DNA of 62,416 bases from Marinicella marina (GTDB taxonomy: Bacteria; Pseudomonadota; Gammaproteobacteria; Xanthomonadales; Marinicellaceae), in NCBI RefSeq assembly GCF_030065545.1, contig NZ_JASJNC010000011.1, forward strand, positions 1 through 62,416, written 5' to 3'. Made by a program: the position numbers and the translations under genes. The first letter of the stretch is position 1, and every line of letters starts with the position of its first letter. Shown in pieces: positions 34,145 to 42,870 of this stretch. Under the pieces are notes generated by a model. The model was not told the DNA's origin and ran no database searches. It was given only the letters and a program-made list of their open reading frames with translations.

Positions 34145-35530
34145 TCATTGCCAACAATATTCAAAAGGTATGGTGGGATTTAAATCTAAATCAAAAGGAT
34201 TGCCGAAATAGGTGTTACCGGAGGCCTGTCCGAGCACGTTGCGAAATCGAAACGCCCAACAGGAGTTGATGGTGCTGTCCACGGCGTTATCAATCAAGGT
34301 TAAGTTGGTAAAATCTCTGAAGGCCAAGTAGCCATCCATCAGCACGTTTCTGCGAATGTCCAAGTCAGCACTTTGGTACATGTAAAACCCACAGCCATCG
34401 CACACATTATCGTGAATGAAAGTGGTCGCTGGGTTGGTTTTGGGCGATGAATTAGAGTAACCAATGATGCCAACTTTTAAGTTAACAGTTAATTCTCTGA
34501 CTTTGATGTAGTTATATCTGATGGTTTGGTCGGCATTTTTCCAATACACCACAGAACCATCTGTGCCACGCCCAATGCCGCGTTGTTCCATGGTGTTGTA
34601 CTCAATCAGTACATTACGCCCGTCGGTATTAACAATATGACCGCCACCATAGTTGATATTGGTATCAATGGTTCCGTTGGCGTAGAACAAATTATTGCGA
34701 ATTTGAATGTCACGACTTTCATAACTTAAACTTTCAATATCAATACCAAATTGTGGTGGTGTGCCGTTGATGTCGTGAATTTCATTGTTCTCTATCAACA
34801 GCCGAATGGCGCCCACTACTGAAATACCTTGGCGGCGGTTGTAATCGAATTCGTTGTTGCGGATGGTGGTATCTAAAGTTGAGGTGTTTGAATTGGCTAC
34901 CAATAAGACGCCATCGCCAGTGGCATGTGATAAATACATGTCTTCAATCAATACATATTGGCTGGCTTTGACACAAATCAAATGTCCTTCATCGTGAGCG
35001 GTTGCACCGTCTTGTCTGGGTGTGTAAATGTGGGTCTCACGATCGCCGCGAAGAGCGCCGCCACGAATGATGACATTAGAACGGGAGGTAACATCTATCA
35101 CACAATAATTCCATTTATCGTTGGTGTTCATCTGTATCACAGCAGCGGCATCGAGTTCAAAAACCATGTCATCACGCAGCACAATACCGGCTTGATAGAT
35201 GTCGTTACCGTATTTTCCTACCAGGTAGTTACCTGCCGGTAATCTAATCGTGCTGTATCCGGCTGCTAATGCCCAATCAATTGCTGCTTGAATATTGTCA
35301 GTGTTAACAGGTGCTGGACCCTGTCCGTCATTACGAATGCCCCACCGCTGTAATTCTATCGTGTATGTGTTGCCGCTAATTACCGGTAGGTAAGGGCGAG
35401 GCCCGCCTGGTTGTTGTTGAAAATCATTCACAAAAATATAGTCTAGACCTGCAATACCAGTCGCAGACCAACTTAATGAGCCCGTAATCAATACCCAAAT
35501 ATAAATCCAAGACAAAGTCTTATTATTCAT
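34145..35530 (-). CDS. Secreted right-handed beta-helix, pectate-lyase-3-like
   Basis: A 461-residue exported protein. The signal peptide ends near residue 27 (ATGIA), and directly after it comes DYIFVNDFQ, close to the GFE motif found on the C-termini of others. Residues ~58-105 (WGIRNDGQGPAPVNTDNIQAAIDWALAAGYSTIRLPAGNYLVG) are the N-terminal turn of the pectate-lyase-3/GH28-like superfamily, followed by beta-helix rungs (NVIIRGGALRGDRETHI, LIENNEIHD, IQIRNNLFYANG). A polysaccharide lyase or depolymerase role is possible, but no catalytic set can be named. It is convergent with the DCC gene. Confidence 0.82.
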   Translation of the reverse strand: MNNKTLSWIYIWVLITGSLSWSATGIAGLDYIFVNDFQQQPGGPRPYLPVISGNTYTIELQRWGIRNDGQGPAPVNTDNIQAAIDWALAAGYSTIRLPAGNYLVGKYGNDIYQAGIVLRDDMVFELDAAAVIQMNTNDKWNYCVIDVTSRSNVIIRGGALRGDRETHIYTPRQDGATAHDEGHLICVKASQYVLIEDMYLSHATGDGVLLVANSNTSTLDTTIRNNEFDYNRRQGISVVGAIRLLIENNEIHDINGTPPQFGIDIESLSYESRDIQIRNNLFYANGTIDTNINYGGGHIVNTDGRNVLIEYNTMEQRGIGRGTDGSVVYWKNADQTIRYNYIKVRELTVNLKVGIIGYSNSSPKTNPATTFIHDNVCDGCGFYMYQSADLDIRRNVLMDGYLAFRDFTNLTLIDNAVDSTINSCWAFRFRNVLGQASGNTYFGNPFDLDLNPTIPFEYCWQ

Positions 35531-35667
35531 TTTTTTTCACCCGAAAAAGCATATGTGTTACTTGTGATATCCTATTCACTTAACTCACCTGTATTTGTGA
35601 AACAGTCAGCAAATGTTAGATTGAAGGCGGCAGTAGCAATTTGATTGTGCATGCCAATAATTCATTT

Positions 35668-35880
35668 TTATCGATCATCAGACGATGAATCGTTTAATCT
35701 GTTGGCAGTAAAGCCAAAAATCATGAACATAATACCAATACCAATGAAAGCTGCATTGGGCTCACCAAACAAACCGGGTAAGAAAAATAATAATCCACCT
35801 ATTATCCAAAGAGTTTTCGATACTGCTTTCTCATGCTTTTTGATTTCGCTGGTTTGTTTATCAGTATGTTTATGTTTCAC
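35668..35880 (-). CDS. Small two-helix membrane protein
   Basis: A 70-residue protein from a GTG at 35880, with AGAG upstream. The charged N-terminus (KHKHTDKQTSEIKKHEK) is followed by two membrane helices (TLWIIGGLLFFLPGLF and AAFIGIGIMFMIFGFTA). The frame on the opposite strand (85 codons) is likely the shadow. It resembles small hypothetical membrane proteins common in this group of bacteria; function is unknown. Confidence 0.55.
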   Translation of the reverse strand: MKHKHTDKQTSEIKKHEKAVSKTLWIIGGLLFFLPGLFGEPNAAFIGIGIMFMIFGFTANRLNDSSSDDR

Positions 35881-36246
35881 GGTGACTTTTCTCTGTGATT
35901 AATTTCGATGGGTATACCAGTATAAAAAAAACAACAGTAAATGAATGAGCCAGTGGTCACTAATCAGTGAAGGCAGCGACGTTGGTCCAGAGATTGGAGA
36001 TGTAAACATAGGTTAAGTGCAATCAATTGGCATCGCAGTCTATTGGTTATTAGGTTACAAAAGTCATTCAATGGACGAAAGCAATGGTTCAAATCTATAA
36101 CCATGCACAACCAGTTATTTTGATACTGGGTTCACAAATTCAAAATAACAGATTTGGGTGATTAAAAAACACTTGGCTAGGTGGTCATACTGTGGTGGAA
36201 TGTTTGGGGTAATTTATCCAAACATTAAAATTCATTCAATCACACT
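35881..36246. other. 366-bp intergenic region
   Basis: No gene, hairpin or strong promoter was seen. It separates the divergent small membrane protein and hydrolase-LuxR genes, so both promoters should be here. Confidence 0.4.
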
Positions 36247-37317
36247 ATGATAAACCAACAAAAAATCCAATTTGCGCAGGCCAAAGATGGCACCAACATC
36301 GCTTATTCTGCCAATGGAGAAGGACCCGTGATGGTCAAAGCGGCTAATTGGCTCAGTCACATGGAGTATGACTGGGAATGTCCGGTTTGGCAGCATTGGT
36401 TGAATGATTTATCGAAGAATAACACCTTGGTTCGTTATGACGAACGCGGTTGTGGGTTATCTGATAGGGATGTTAAGGATTTATCGTTTGAATCCTGGGT
36501 GGATGATCTTGAGACCGTGGTAGACACCATGGGTTTGAAGCGGTTTCCGCTGCTTGGGGTCTCTCAAGGTGGCGCAGTAGCGATTGCTTATGCGGTGCGA
36601 CATCCTGAGCGTGTCAGTCATTTGATTTTATATGGCGCGTACGCACAAGGCCGATTGGTCAGAGACAGCTCAGCTGCATCTCTGGAAGAAGCTGCTACCA
36701 TGAGCAACTTGATTAAACTTGGCTGGGGTCGTGAACACGATGCCTTCAGACAGGTGTTTTCATCGCAGTTTATGCCTGGCGGGGATTTAGAGCAATTACA
36801 ATCATTCAATGAACTGCAGCGCATATCCTGTTCACCAGAGGCTGCAGTGAGATTTTTGGATGAGTTTAACCAGATTGATGTGTTGGATTTGGCGTCACAA
36901 GTGAAATGCCCGACCCTAGTGATGCATGCCCGAGGTGATTTACGTGTGCCATTTGATGCGGGCAGACAGATAGCGTCATTGATTCCGCGGGCACAATTTG
37001 TACCATTAGAATCAGACAACCACATCCTTTTAGATGAATTGGCCTGGTCATCCTTCATGTCACAGCTTAATGGCTTTTTCAGTGAGTACCCAGATCAGAA
37101 CAGCCAGCTTGTTCAAATTTCAGACCTCACACCAAGAGAGCTGCAAGTTTTGGATAAAATTGCTGCTGGATTGGATAATTCTGAAATTGCGACTCAATTA
37201 GGCCTACAAGATAAAACGGTCAGGAACCACATCACGCACATCTTTGATAAGCTGGCGGTGAGTTCCCGCGCCCAGGCCATTGTGATGGCGAGGGAAGCAG
37301 GATTGGGTAAACATTAA
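36247..37317 (+). CDS. Alpha/beta hydrolase fused to LuxR-type DNA-binding domain
   Basis: A 356-residue fusion. The first ~275 residues are an alpha/beta hydrolase: oxyanion region, nucleophile S106 in LLGVSQGGAVAIAYA, acid in MHARGDLRVPFDAG and base H in ESDNHILLDE. The C-terminal ~65 residues are a LuxR/GerE helix-turn-helix (LTPRELQVLDKIAAGLDNSEIATQLGLQDKTVRNHITHIFDKLAV). The hydrolase may work as a ligand-binding sensor that controls a promoter; such fusions are known but little studied. The catalytic residues look intact. The convergent porin gene lies 40 bp downstream. Confidence 0.87.
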   Translation: MINQQKIQFAQAKDGTNIAYSANGEGPVMVKAANWLSHMEYDWECPVWQHWLNDLSKNNTLVRYDERGCGLSDRDVKDLSFESWVDDLETVVDTMGLKRFPLLGVSQGGAVAIAYAVRHPERVSHLILYGAYAQGRLVRDSSAASLEEAATMSNLIKLGWGREHDAFRQVFSSQFMPGGDLEQLQSFNELQRISCSPEAAVRFLDEFNQIDVLDLASQVKCPTLVMHARGDLRVPFDAGRQIASLIPRAQFVPLESDNHILLDELAWSSFMSQLNGFFSEYPDQNSQLVQISDLTPRELQVLDKIAAGLDNSEIATQLGLQDKTVRNHITHIFDKLAVSSRAQAIVMAREAGLGKH

Positions 37318-37356
37318 ACTCGATGGTACCTGTTTATTTTCTCAAGTGTTTTGGGC

Positions 37357-38583
37357 TCAGAATTCATAGTTGAATAAAAACCACACATGCTGGGTATCTG
37401 CGCCGAAACCTGAGGCGTGGTATTGGGCATACTTGAGTCGGGTTGAAATTTTATCTGTTAATCTGTACGAAATGGACGCATCGACTTCATAGCCAAAGCC
37501 TTGGTTGGTGCTTTGTGCTTCAAAATCGTGGTACCTCAAGTACCAACTGAAATCTTCGAAACCTCCTATCACTCCCATGTAAGTATCCTGCAAGCCAGCA
37601 TCAGGCGTGGATAAGAACTGGTCGGACCAACCATTGAAGGCATGTAAAGTGGCCAATGGGGTTCGGAATGCTGAACCAGCGCTGTTGGCGCTACCGCTTA
37701 ATACTTCACGACCAACAATGAAATCGACCACTGGCATCTCCAAAGCAGCTTCTATTCGCCAATAATTGGCGCTGTAGCTGACTGGGTTATTGGCACCATC
37801 TGATTGTCTGGCAAAGTCCAAACCAATACTTAATAAGCTGTTCTCAAGCTGTAAGAATGAGTCAAATGAAACCCCAAAGGTTTGGGTGGAAAAAGCGCTG
37901 ACATCTTCATTGTCTATGTCGTAATAAAACAAGGTCAAATCATGCTGGCCACCCCATGACTGTGACCAGTTGATAAGCAAGGTGTTGTTATCATGTTTTC
38001 CGGCGGGCACATCATTGCCAAAAATGCGGTTGACCTGATCGACATAAGATATAAACAGTTTGCTACCAGCCAGATCAAAGTCGAAACTAGCGGCATCGTA
38101 TGTCTGTTCGTTTTGTCGCCATGCCACACCACCGATAAAACGCTGGTTGTCTAAAGTTATCCGCTGGCGTCCCAGCTTAAAGTTGTTATCTGAGATGTTG
38201 TAATTAACCCAAGCTTGGTTGAATTCTGTGCCATTGGGGTCGGCCACAACCGGAAATTGTGTTCGGTCAGGACTGGTACCAGCTCCTGAATTGAAATCAT
38301 CGCTGAAAACTTCAGTGACATCATCCACTTCAACGAAAAAAGTCACGCCCTTATAGGCCACAGTGCTGTAGTTCAGGCGGGTTCTGAGCGTCGATGCCTT
38401 GGCATCTTGTGCAAACAAGTCAGATTCGACCCTTTCATAGCGATAGCGCATGGTCAGTTGGGTATGACCACCGGTAAGCGCGTCCATCAAGTTATCCGCT
38501 GCGATTGATTCATCGGTAACAAAGGTAAACGAGTACAAGATAAAAATAGAGATGTAAGTGCTGTTAATGATTGGATTTTTCAT
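37357..38583 (-). CDS. Alginate-export-type outer-membrane porin
   Basis: A 408-residue beta-barrel protein. The signal peptide ends near residue 29 (TDESIAA). The rest alternates amphipathic strands such as TQLTMRYRYERVESD, LRTRLNYSTVAYKGVTFFVEVDDVTEVF, WVNYNISDNNFKLGRQRI and SRLKYAQYHA, ending in the aromatic C-terminus WFLFNYEF required for outer-membrane insertion. FKLGRQRITLDNQRFIGGVAWRQNEQTYDA is the alginate-export (AlgE-like) family signature. It is co-transcribed with the cupredoxin lipoprotein 3 bp upstream. The cargo is unknown; alginate is not implied. Confidence 0.85.
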   Translation of the reverse strand: MKNPIINSTYISIFILYSFTFVTDESIAADNLMDALTGGHTQLTMRYRYERVESDLFAQDAKASTLRTRLNYSTVAYKGVTFFVEVDDVTEVFSDDFNSGAGTSPDRTQFPVVADPNGTEFNQAWVNYNISDNNFKLGRQRITLDNQRFIGGVAWRQNEQTYDAASFDFDLAGSKLFISYVDQVNRIFGNDVPAGKHDNNTLLINWSQSWGGQHDLTLFYYDIDNEDVSAFSTQTFGVSFDSFLQLENSLLSIGLDFARQSDGANNPVSYSANYWRIEAALEMPVVDFIVGREVLSGSANSAGSAFRTPLATLHAFNGWSDQFLSTPDAGLQDTYMGVIGGFEDFSWYLRYHDFEAQSTNQGFGYEVDASISYRLTDKISTRLKYAQYHASGFGADTQHVWFLFNYEF

Positions 38584-38586
38584 GGT

Positions 38587-39519
38587 TCAATACCTCGTTC
38601 GGCGGTAAGACTTACCAAACTTGTTGCGGTGTTTGGGTACTTCTGGTCTGGTAATAATTATCGATTGTTTGATGTTTTTATGATCGTTTTCAGGCGTTAA
38701 ATCCAGAGTTTTGATGTTCGCTCTTGGGTGCCAGATTTTTAATTTTCCAGCTGCTTGTGGGATGTTTGTCAGCTCAAAACTGCCGTTTTGGTCTACCTGC
38801 GTGAAGAAGGGTGTTTCTAAAACCAATATGTCAGCTTGCATGGAATGGTGCACATTACAGTGTACATAGATCACGCCAGGTTTTTCAAACACAACATCTT
38901 TGGCTAAACCGGCTGAATACAAACCCAAATCAAATTCACTCGTGGGTGAGACTGAAAATACATTGTGTAGTATCCGATCCATATTCGGAAAGCTGACGGT
39001 GCTGCCGGCTGTTATGGCCAATACACTGGGATCAAACTGTTTGTTCAGTGTGGAGATCACCGCATCTGTTGTGGGTAATTTTGTGTTCAATGGATCAGCA
39101 GGTTCAAAATAAACAATGGTATTCGTCAATTCAGCATTAGGCTCTTTCAGTTTCGATTGGTCTAAAGCGATTTGTCCTTTAATAGTAAGTGTTGCATTGG
39201 CTGGTGCCGGCTTCGGTGCGACATGTTCAGGTTTAACAGGCTCAGGTTTAACAGGCTCAGGTTTAACAGGTTCAGGTTTAACAGGTTCAGGTTTAACAGG
39301 CTCTGGTTTAATAGGCTCAGGTTTAATAGGCTCAGGTTTAATAGGCTCAGGTTTAATAGGCTCAGGTTTAACAGGCTCAGTTTCAACAGCCTCAGGGACT
39401 GCATTGATGACCGGTTCACTTGGCGCTTCGGCCGGTTTTTGGTTCGATTTGTAGTAACACCCCTGCATAAGGATAAGTGTCATTAAAAGTATGTATTTGT
39501 TAAATGATTTGATTGGCAT
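38587..39519 (-). CDS. Cupredoxin-like lipoprotein with Lys-Pro-Glu-Pro linker
   Basis: A 310-residue protein. The signal peptide ends in a lipobox-like MQGC, Cys21. Residues 51-100 are ten units of KPEP[IV] (last one KPEHV), a stiff linker like the TonB spacer. The cupredoxin domain follows (about 107-225): VLAITAGSTVSFPNMDRILHNVFSV has one His ligand, and VIYVHCNVHHSMQADI supplies Cys, His and Met, a full type-1 copper site. A transthyretin-like C-terminal part (SFELTNIPQAAGKLKIWHP) follows. Relatives are called methylamine-utilisation or plastocyanin-like proteins. It precedes the porin gene by 3 bp, so an outer-membrane partner role is plausible. Confidence 0.83.
   Translation of the reverse strand: MPIKSFNKYILLMTLILMQGCYYKSNQKPAEAPSEPVINAVPEAVETEPVKPEPIKPEPIKPEPIKPEPIKPEPVKPEPVKPEPVKPEPVKPEPVKPEHVAPKPAPANATLTIKGQIALDQSKLKEPNAELTNTIVYFEPADPLNTKLPTTDAVISTLNKQFDPSVLAITAGSTVSFPNMDRILHNVFSVSPTSEFDLGLYSAGLAKDVVFEKPGVIYVHCNVHHSMQADILVLETPFFTQVDQNGSFELTNIPQAAGKLKIWHPRANIKTLDLTPENDHKNIKQSIIITRPEVPKHRNKFGKSYRRTRY
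39220..39369 (-). repeat. Ten-copy 15-bp tandem repeat inside cupredoxin gene
   Basis: A 15-bp unit, on the minus strand AAACCTGAGCCTRTT, is repeated ten times with very few changes. Each unit adds KPEPI or KPEPV. The length is a multiple of three, so copy changes vary the linker length without breaking the frame. Confidence 0.85.
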
Positions 39520-39951
39520 GTGTCTATTTACCCGCTGCTCGGGTCATCAGTGAATTCAAGCTTCATTAAAGCATGATTAATTGCCATCGTCTTGAGGCCA
39601 CAGCCCCATCAAAAGCCACCATTTTTCAGCACTTTGGATGAAATTCATCATACTTTGGGGCCAGTGTCCCAAGCCCCTGAATGATTTAATATTTTCTTAA
39701 CTAAAAAACCGTTCAGTCATAGGGCTAGGGCCTCAAGACAGCATCGATTTCAAATGATTAAATACACCCACACTTGAGAGGTGAGGTACTAATGATGCTG
39801 ATGGAGTCGGTTAAAGCACATTGATACCCGCCTTTAAGAAAAGAATTATCCGTTCACCTCGCTGGTCCAAGGATGGATCAGTGATTTTGACACCGTGATA
39901 ATTTTGAACTTAATAACGATGTAAAAACAACAACACCAAAAGGTCATATTC
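39520..39951. other. 432-bp divergent intergenic region
   Basis: No gene is seen. It separates the cupredoxin-porin operon and the choice-of-anchor protein gene. There is no strong promoter by eye; AAAGG sits upstream of the ATG at 39952. Confidence 0.4.
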
Positions 39952-41220
39952 ATGAAACAAAAGAAATTAACCAAAACAATCAGTGGCATCCTCAGTTTAG
40001 GCACTTTTTGTCTTGCTCATGCTGGGGGAGAGACAATAACAGTCACATCAGTCAGTGATGAGCCCGAGGCAGGCTTGATAACACTGCGTGAAGCGATTGC
40101 GATCAGTAACGATGTCTCAGGTGCTGCAATCGAGTTTGACAGTGAAGTGTTTTCAGTGCCACAAACCATCACTCTCAGTAATGGCAACATGCTGATCAGC
40201 GAGAGTGTAACTATTAATGGGCCAGGCAAGGATTTACTGACCATTGATGGCGCGCAAAACAGCAAAATTTTTCGCATAGACAACGATGACGAGTCTCTTA
40301 TCAATGCGGAGATTAATGACATCACTTTAACCAATGGCCAGACCAATGCTGATGAAGATCGAGCCGGTGGTTGTATATTTTCTTTTGAAAACTTGACCTT
40401 AAACAACTCAACAATAAGCAACTGTCGAAGCGATGGTAGGGCCGGTGCCATTTTGGCACGTTTTGGCAGCTTGAACATCAATAACAGCACGGTATCGGAT
40501 AACTTCGCAGGCAATGATGGTGGTGGTGTTTACTCAAGGCAGTCAGTAACAGTCATCAGCAACTCCACCATCAGTAACAACACCGCTGTCGTTTCTGGAG
40601 GTGGCATCTATGCCATGCGAGGCAGTATTATCGAGATCGTAAACAGCACCATTTCTCAAAATGATATCAGGAGGCCAGAGAATAATCGTGGTGGCGGTGT
40701 CTTTTTAAAAGAGGGCAACACGCGTTTGAACTTGGCAAATACCACGGTTTTCAGTAACACGGGGGAAGGGATATTCATCCGGGATTCAAGCACAATTAAT
40801 ATCACCAACAGCATCATCGCGAGTAACTCTACTGGTGATTGTGATTTCAGCCAGATCAATGGTAACTCAGCCAACCAAAATAACCTCGATACCGATGGCA
40901 GCTGTGATGTCTTTGCCAGCAATCACATCACGGTTGTTGACCCACTTTTGGATGTTTTGAGAGATAACGGCGGCTTGACCATGACGCATTTACCTTTAGA
41001 TGACAGTCCTGTGATTGATGCGGGTGATGACTTTCTGTGTACTGAATTTGATCAGCGTGGACAAGCACGCCCACAAGATGGGGATGGTGATGGCTTTAAC
41101 ATTTGTGATATTGGGTCGGTCGAGTTATTGCAGTCTGAAGGTAACTTGATTTTTAAAGATGGGTTTGATGAGCTGGCTTGTGACTTGGAACCCACTAAAG
41201 GTAACCGGGGTTGTCGATGA
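39952..41220 (+). CDS. Secreted beta-helix, choice-of-anchor Q-type, with GFD motif
   Basis: A 422-residue exported protein. The signal peptide ends around LAHAGG (residue 25). TITVTSVSDEPEAGLITLREAIAISND is the classic start of choice-of-anchor Q proteins. Beta-helix rungs follow (NLTLNNSTISNCRSDGRAGAIL, GGGVYSRQSVTVISNSTIS, GGGIYAMRGSIIEIVNSTIS), then SPVIDAGDDFLCTEFDQRGQARPQDGDGDG, the standard closing. Near the C-terminus NLIFKDGFD (398-406) repeats the GFE motif, here followed by 16 more residues with two Cys. Its stop overlaps the next small gene (ATGA), so the two are coupled. Confidence 0.85.
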   Translation: MKQKKLTKTISGILSLGTFCLAHAGGETITVTSVSDEPEAGLITLREAIAISNDVSGAAIEFDSEVFSVPQTITLSNGNMLISESVTINGPGKDLLTIDGAQNSKIFRIDNDDESLINAEINDITLTNGQTNADEDRAGGCIFSFENLTLNNSTISNCRSDGRAGAILARFGSLNINNSTVSDNFAGNDGGGVYSRQSVTVISNSTISNNTAVVSGGGIYAMRGSIIEIVNSTISQNDIRRPENNRGGGVFLKEGNTRLNLANTTVFSNTGEGIFIRDSSTINITNSIIASNSTGDCDFSQINGNSANQNNLDTDGSCDVFASNHITVVDPLLDVLRDNGGLTMTHLPLDDSPVIDAGDDFLCTEFDQRGQARPQDGDGDGFNICDIGSVELLQSEGNLIFKDGFDELACDLEPTKGNRGCR

Positions 41221-41495
41221 ACCATTCAATTTATATGGGTTTGATGCTGTTACTGTTCTCAAGTTCCTTCGCGCCGGTAGTGGGTGTAACTGACCGAATT
41301 TCAATGACTGATGAAGTCTGTCATCAACAAGAGACAGTATACAACGAACAGCACAATACAGCAGTGGCAAGTATAAATTCAGCTGCCGTTTATGTGGTGC
41401 AGGATGACCTGATGAAGATCAGCGCTACTGCGCTTGGCGGCAATGAATATGGTATTAAAAGTCACCGACCATTGGCCCGCAGAGCCGCTTTATAA
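41217..41495 (+). CDS. Small exported protein coupled to beta-helix gene
   Basis: A 92-residue protein starting at ATG 41217 inside the stop of the previous gene (ATGA overlap). A TTG two codons earlier is less likely. Residues 1-22 look like a signal peptide (YMGLMLLLFSSSFAPVVG). The mature ~70 residues have one Cys (EVCHQQ) and no known domain. Its coupling suggests a partner or stabiliser of the beta-helix protein. Function is unknown. Confidence 0.5.
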   Translation: MNHSIYMGLMLLLFSSSFAPVVGVTDRISMTDEVCHQQETVYNEQHNTAVASINSAAVYVVQDDLMKISATALGGNEYGIKSHRPLARRAAL

Positions 41496-41590
41496 CTGAT
41501 TATATGGTTTGTGGCTGATATTGACTTTTTGATAGTAAAACTGTGGTGAGCATGTAAAAATTGTGACCAATCAGTGCTTTTTCCATACTT

Positions 41591-42844
41591 ATGCCCCAAA
41601 GTTCAACTAACAACACAACAGAACAAAACCCAAAGCTCCTTCAGGGCATCAAAGTCCTCGACCTCAGCCGCATTTTAGCAGGCCCTTGGGCGAGTCAGAA
41701 TTTGGCCGATTTTGGGGCGACGGTTTGGAAAGTTGAAAAGCCGAGGGTGGGTGATGATACGCGGCATTGGGGACCGCCTTATGTAAATGCTGAGTATGAT
41801 GAAAACCCGCTTTCGGCTTATTTCATCGCAACCAACCGCGGCAAGCATTCGGTTTGTATTGATTTCACTCAAGCACAAGGGCAGCACATTATTCGAGAGT
41901 TGGCCAGCAAGGCCGATGTTTTGATAGAAAATTACAAGGTGGGCGGCCTTAAGCAGTATGGCTTGGATTATGAAAGTTTGGCTCAAATCAATCCTGGCTT
42001 GATATATTGTTCAATCACGGGTTTTGGTCAAACCGGACCGAAAGCAGAGGAGGCTGGTTATGATGCCATGATTCAGGCCAGCGGTGGTTTGATGAGTGTT
42101 ACTGGCGAACCTGAAACTGCGGGTGGTAAGCCACAGAAAGTAGGCGTGGCGGTAGCAGATCTCATGACCGGAATGTATGCCACCACGGGTATTTTGGCGG
42201 CTTTAAACAACCGCCATGTAACGGGGCAGGGCCAGCACATTGATCTGTCATTGTTGGATACCCAAATCACCATGCTGGCTAACCAAGGCATGAACTACCT
42301 GGTCGGTGGCAAAGTGCCACAACGTCACGGCAATGGCCACCCTAATATTGTGCCTTACCAAAGCTTCAGCTGTGATGACGGCGAAATTTTACTGGCTGTA
42401 GGCAATGATGAGCAGTTTTTAAAAGTTTGTTCGGTACTTGGGCTGGCAGCTGTTGCGGCAGATACTCGATTTAAATCCAATCAAGATCGGGTTATGAACA
42501 GGAAGCATTTGATTCCAATCCTAGCCAAAGCCCTTTTGTCCAACAGCACCCAACACTGGTTACAACAGTTAAAGCAAGTGGGCGTTCCTTGTGGCCCAGT
42601 GAATGACATTGAGCAGGCACTGAACGAACCACAGGTTAAGCACCGCAAAATGGTGTTTGAGATGACTGGTGATAACCAGCAAAAGATACCGCAAATAGCC
42701 AACCCGCTGAAATTTTCCCAATCAGATTTATCTTATGAAATGCCACCACCACTTCTGGGTGGTTCAACCGAGGCTGTGCTGACAAAAGAGCTCGGCTTGA
42801 CTGAAGCTGAAATAGCTGAGTTGCAGGATGCTGGCGTGATTTGA
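41591..42844 (+). CDS. CaiB/BaiF family CoA-transferase
   Basis: A 417-residue family III CoA-transferase that moves CoA between organic acids. The N-terminal GIKVLDLSRILAGPWASQNLADFGATVWKVEKPRVGDDTRHWGPPY is diagnostic. The catalytic Asp is expected in the EAGYDAMIQASGGLMSVTG segment. The late GGSTEAVLTKELGLTEAEIAELQDAGVI is the usual C-terminus. Length is normal. It is cytoplasmic and monocistronic, so the acyl substrate cannot be inferred from neighbours. Succinyl-CoA or an acyl-CoA such as formyl/carnitine-type donors are known in the family. No oddities. Confidence 0.93.
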   Translation: MPQSSTNNTTEQNPKLLQGIKVLDLSRILAGPWASQNLADFGATVWKVEKPRVGDDTRHWGPPYVNAEYDENPLSAYFIATNRGKHSVCIDFTQAQGQHIIRELASKADVLIENYKVGGLKQYGLDYESLAQINPGLIYCSITGFGQTGPKAEEAGYDAMIQASGGLMSVTGEPETAGGKPQKVGVAVADLMTGMYATTGILAALNNRHVTGQGQHIDLSLLDTQITMLANQGMNYLVGGKVPQRHGNGHPNIVPYQSFSCDDGEILLAVGNDEQFLKVCSVLGLAAVAADTRFKSNQDRVMNRKHLIPILAKALLSNSTQHWLQQLKQVGVPCGPVNDIEQALNEPQVKHRKMVFEMTGDNQQKIPQIANPLKFSQSDLSYEMPPPLLGGSTEAVLTKELGLTEAEIAELQDAGVI

Positions 42845-42870
42845 TGAAAATCAAAAGCCTTCTGCTTAAT

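Noticed and set aside
35645-35902. 85-codon plus-strand frame opposite the small membrane protein
   Set aside because: The minus frame shows two membrane helices and a charged N-terminus; the plus frame has no ribosome-binding site or pattern.
39220-39369. CRISPR-like regular repeats
   Set aside because: The unit is 15 bp with no unique spacers and lies inside a gene; it is a coding tandem repeat. No other regular repeat-spacer array was seen.
39116-39486. Long open frames on the plus strand over the cupredoxin gene (Gly-Ser-Gly-Leu-Thr and Arg-Phe-Asn repeats)
   Set aside because: They are by-products of the 15-bp tandem repeat, which is open in several frames. The minus-strand frame has a signal peptide and a full copper site.
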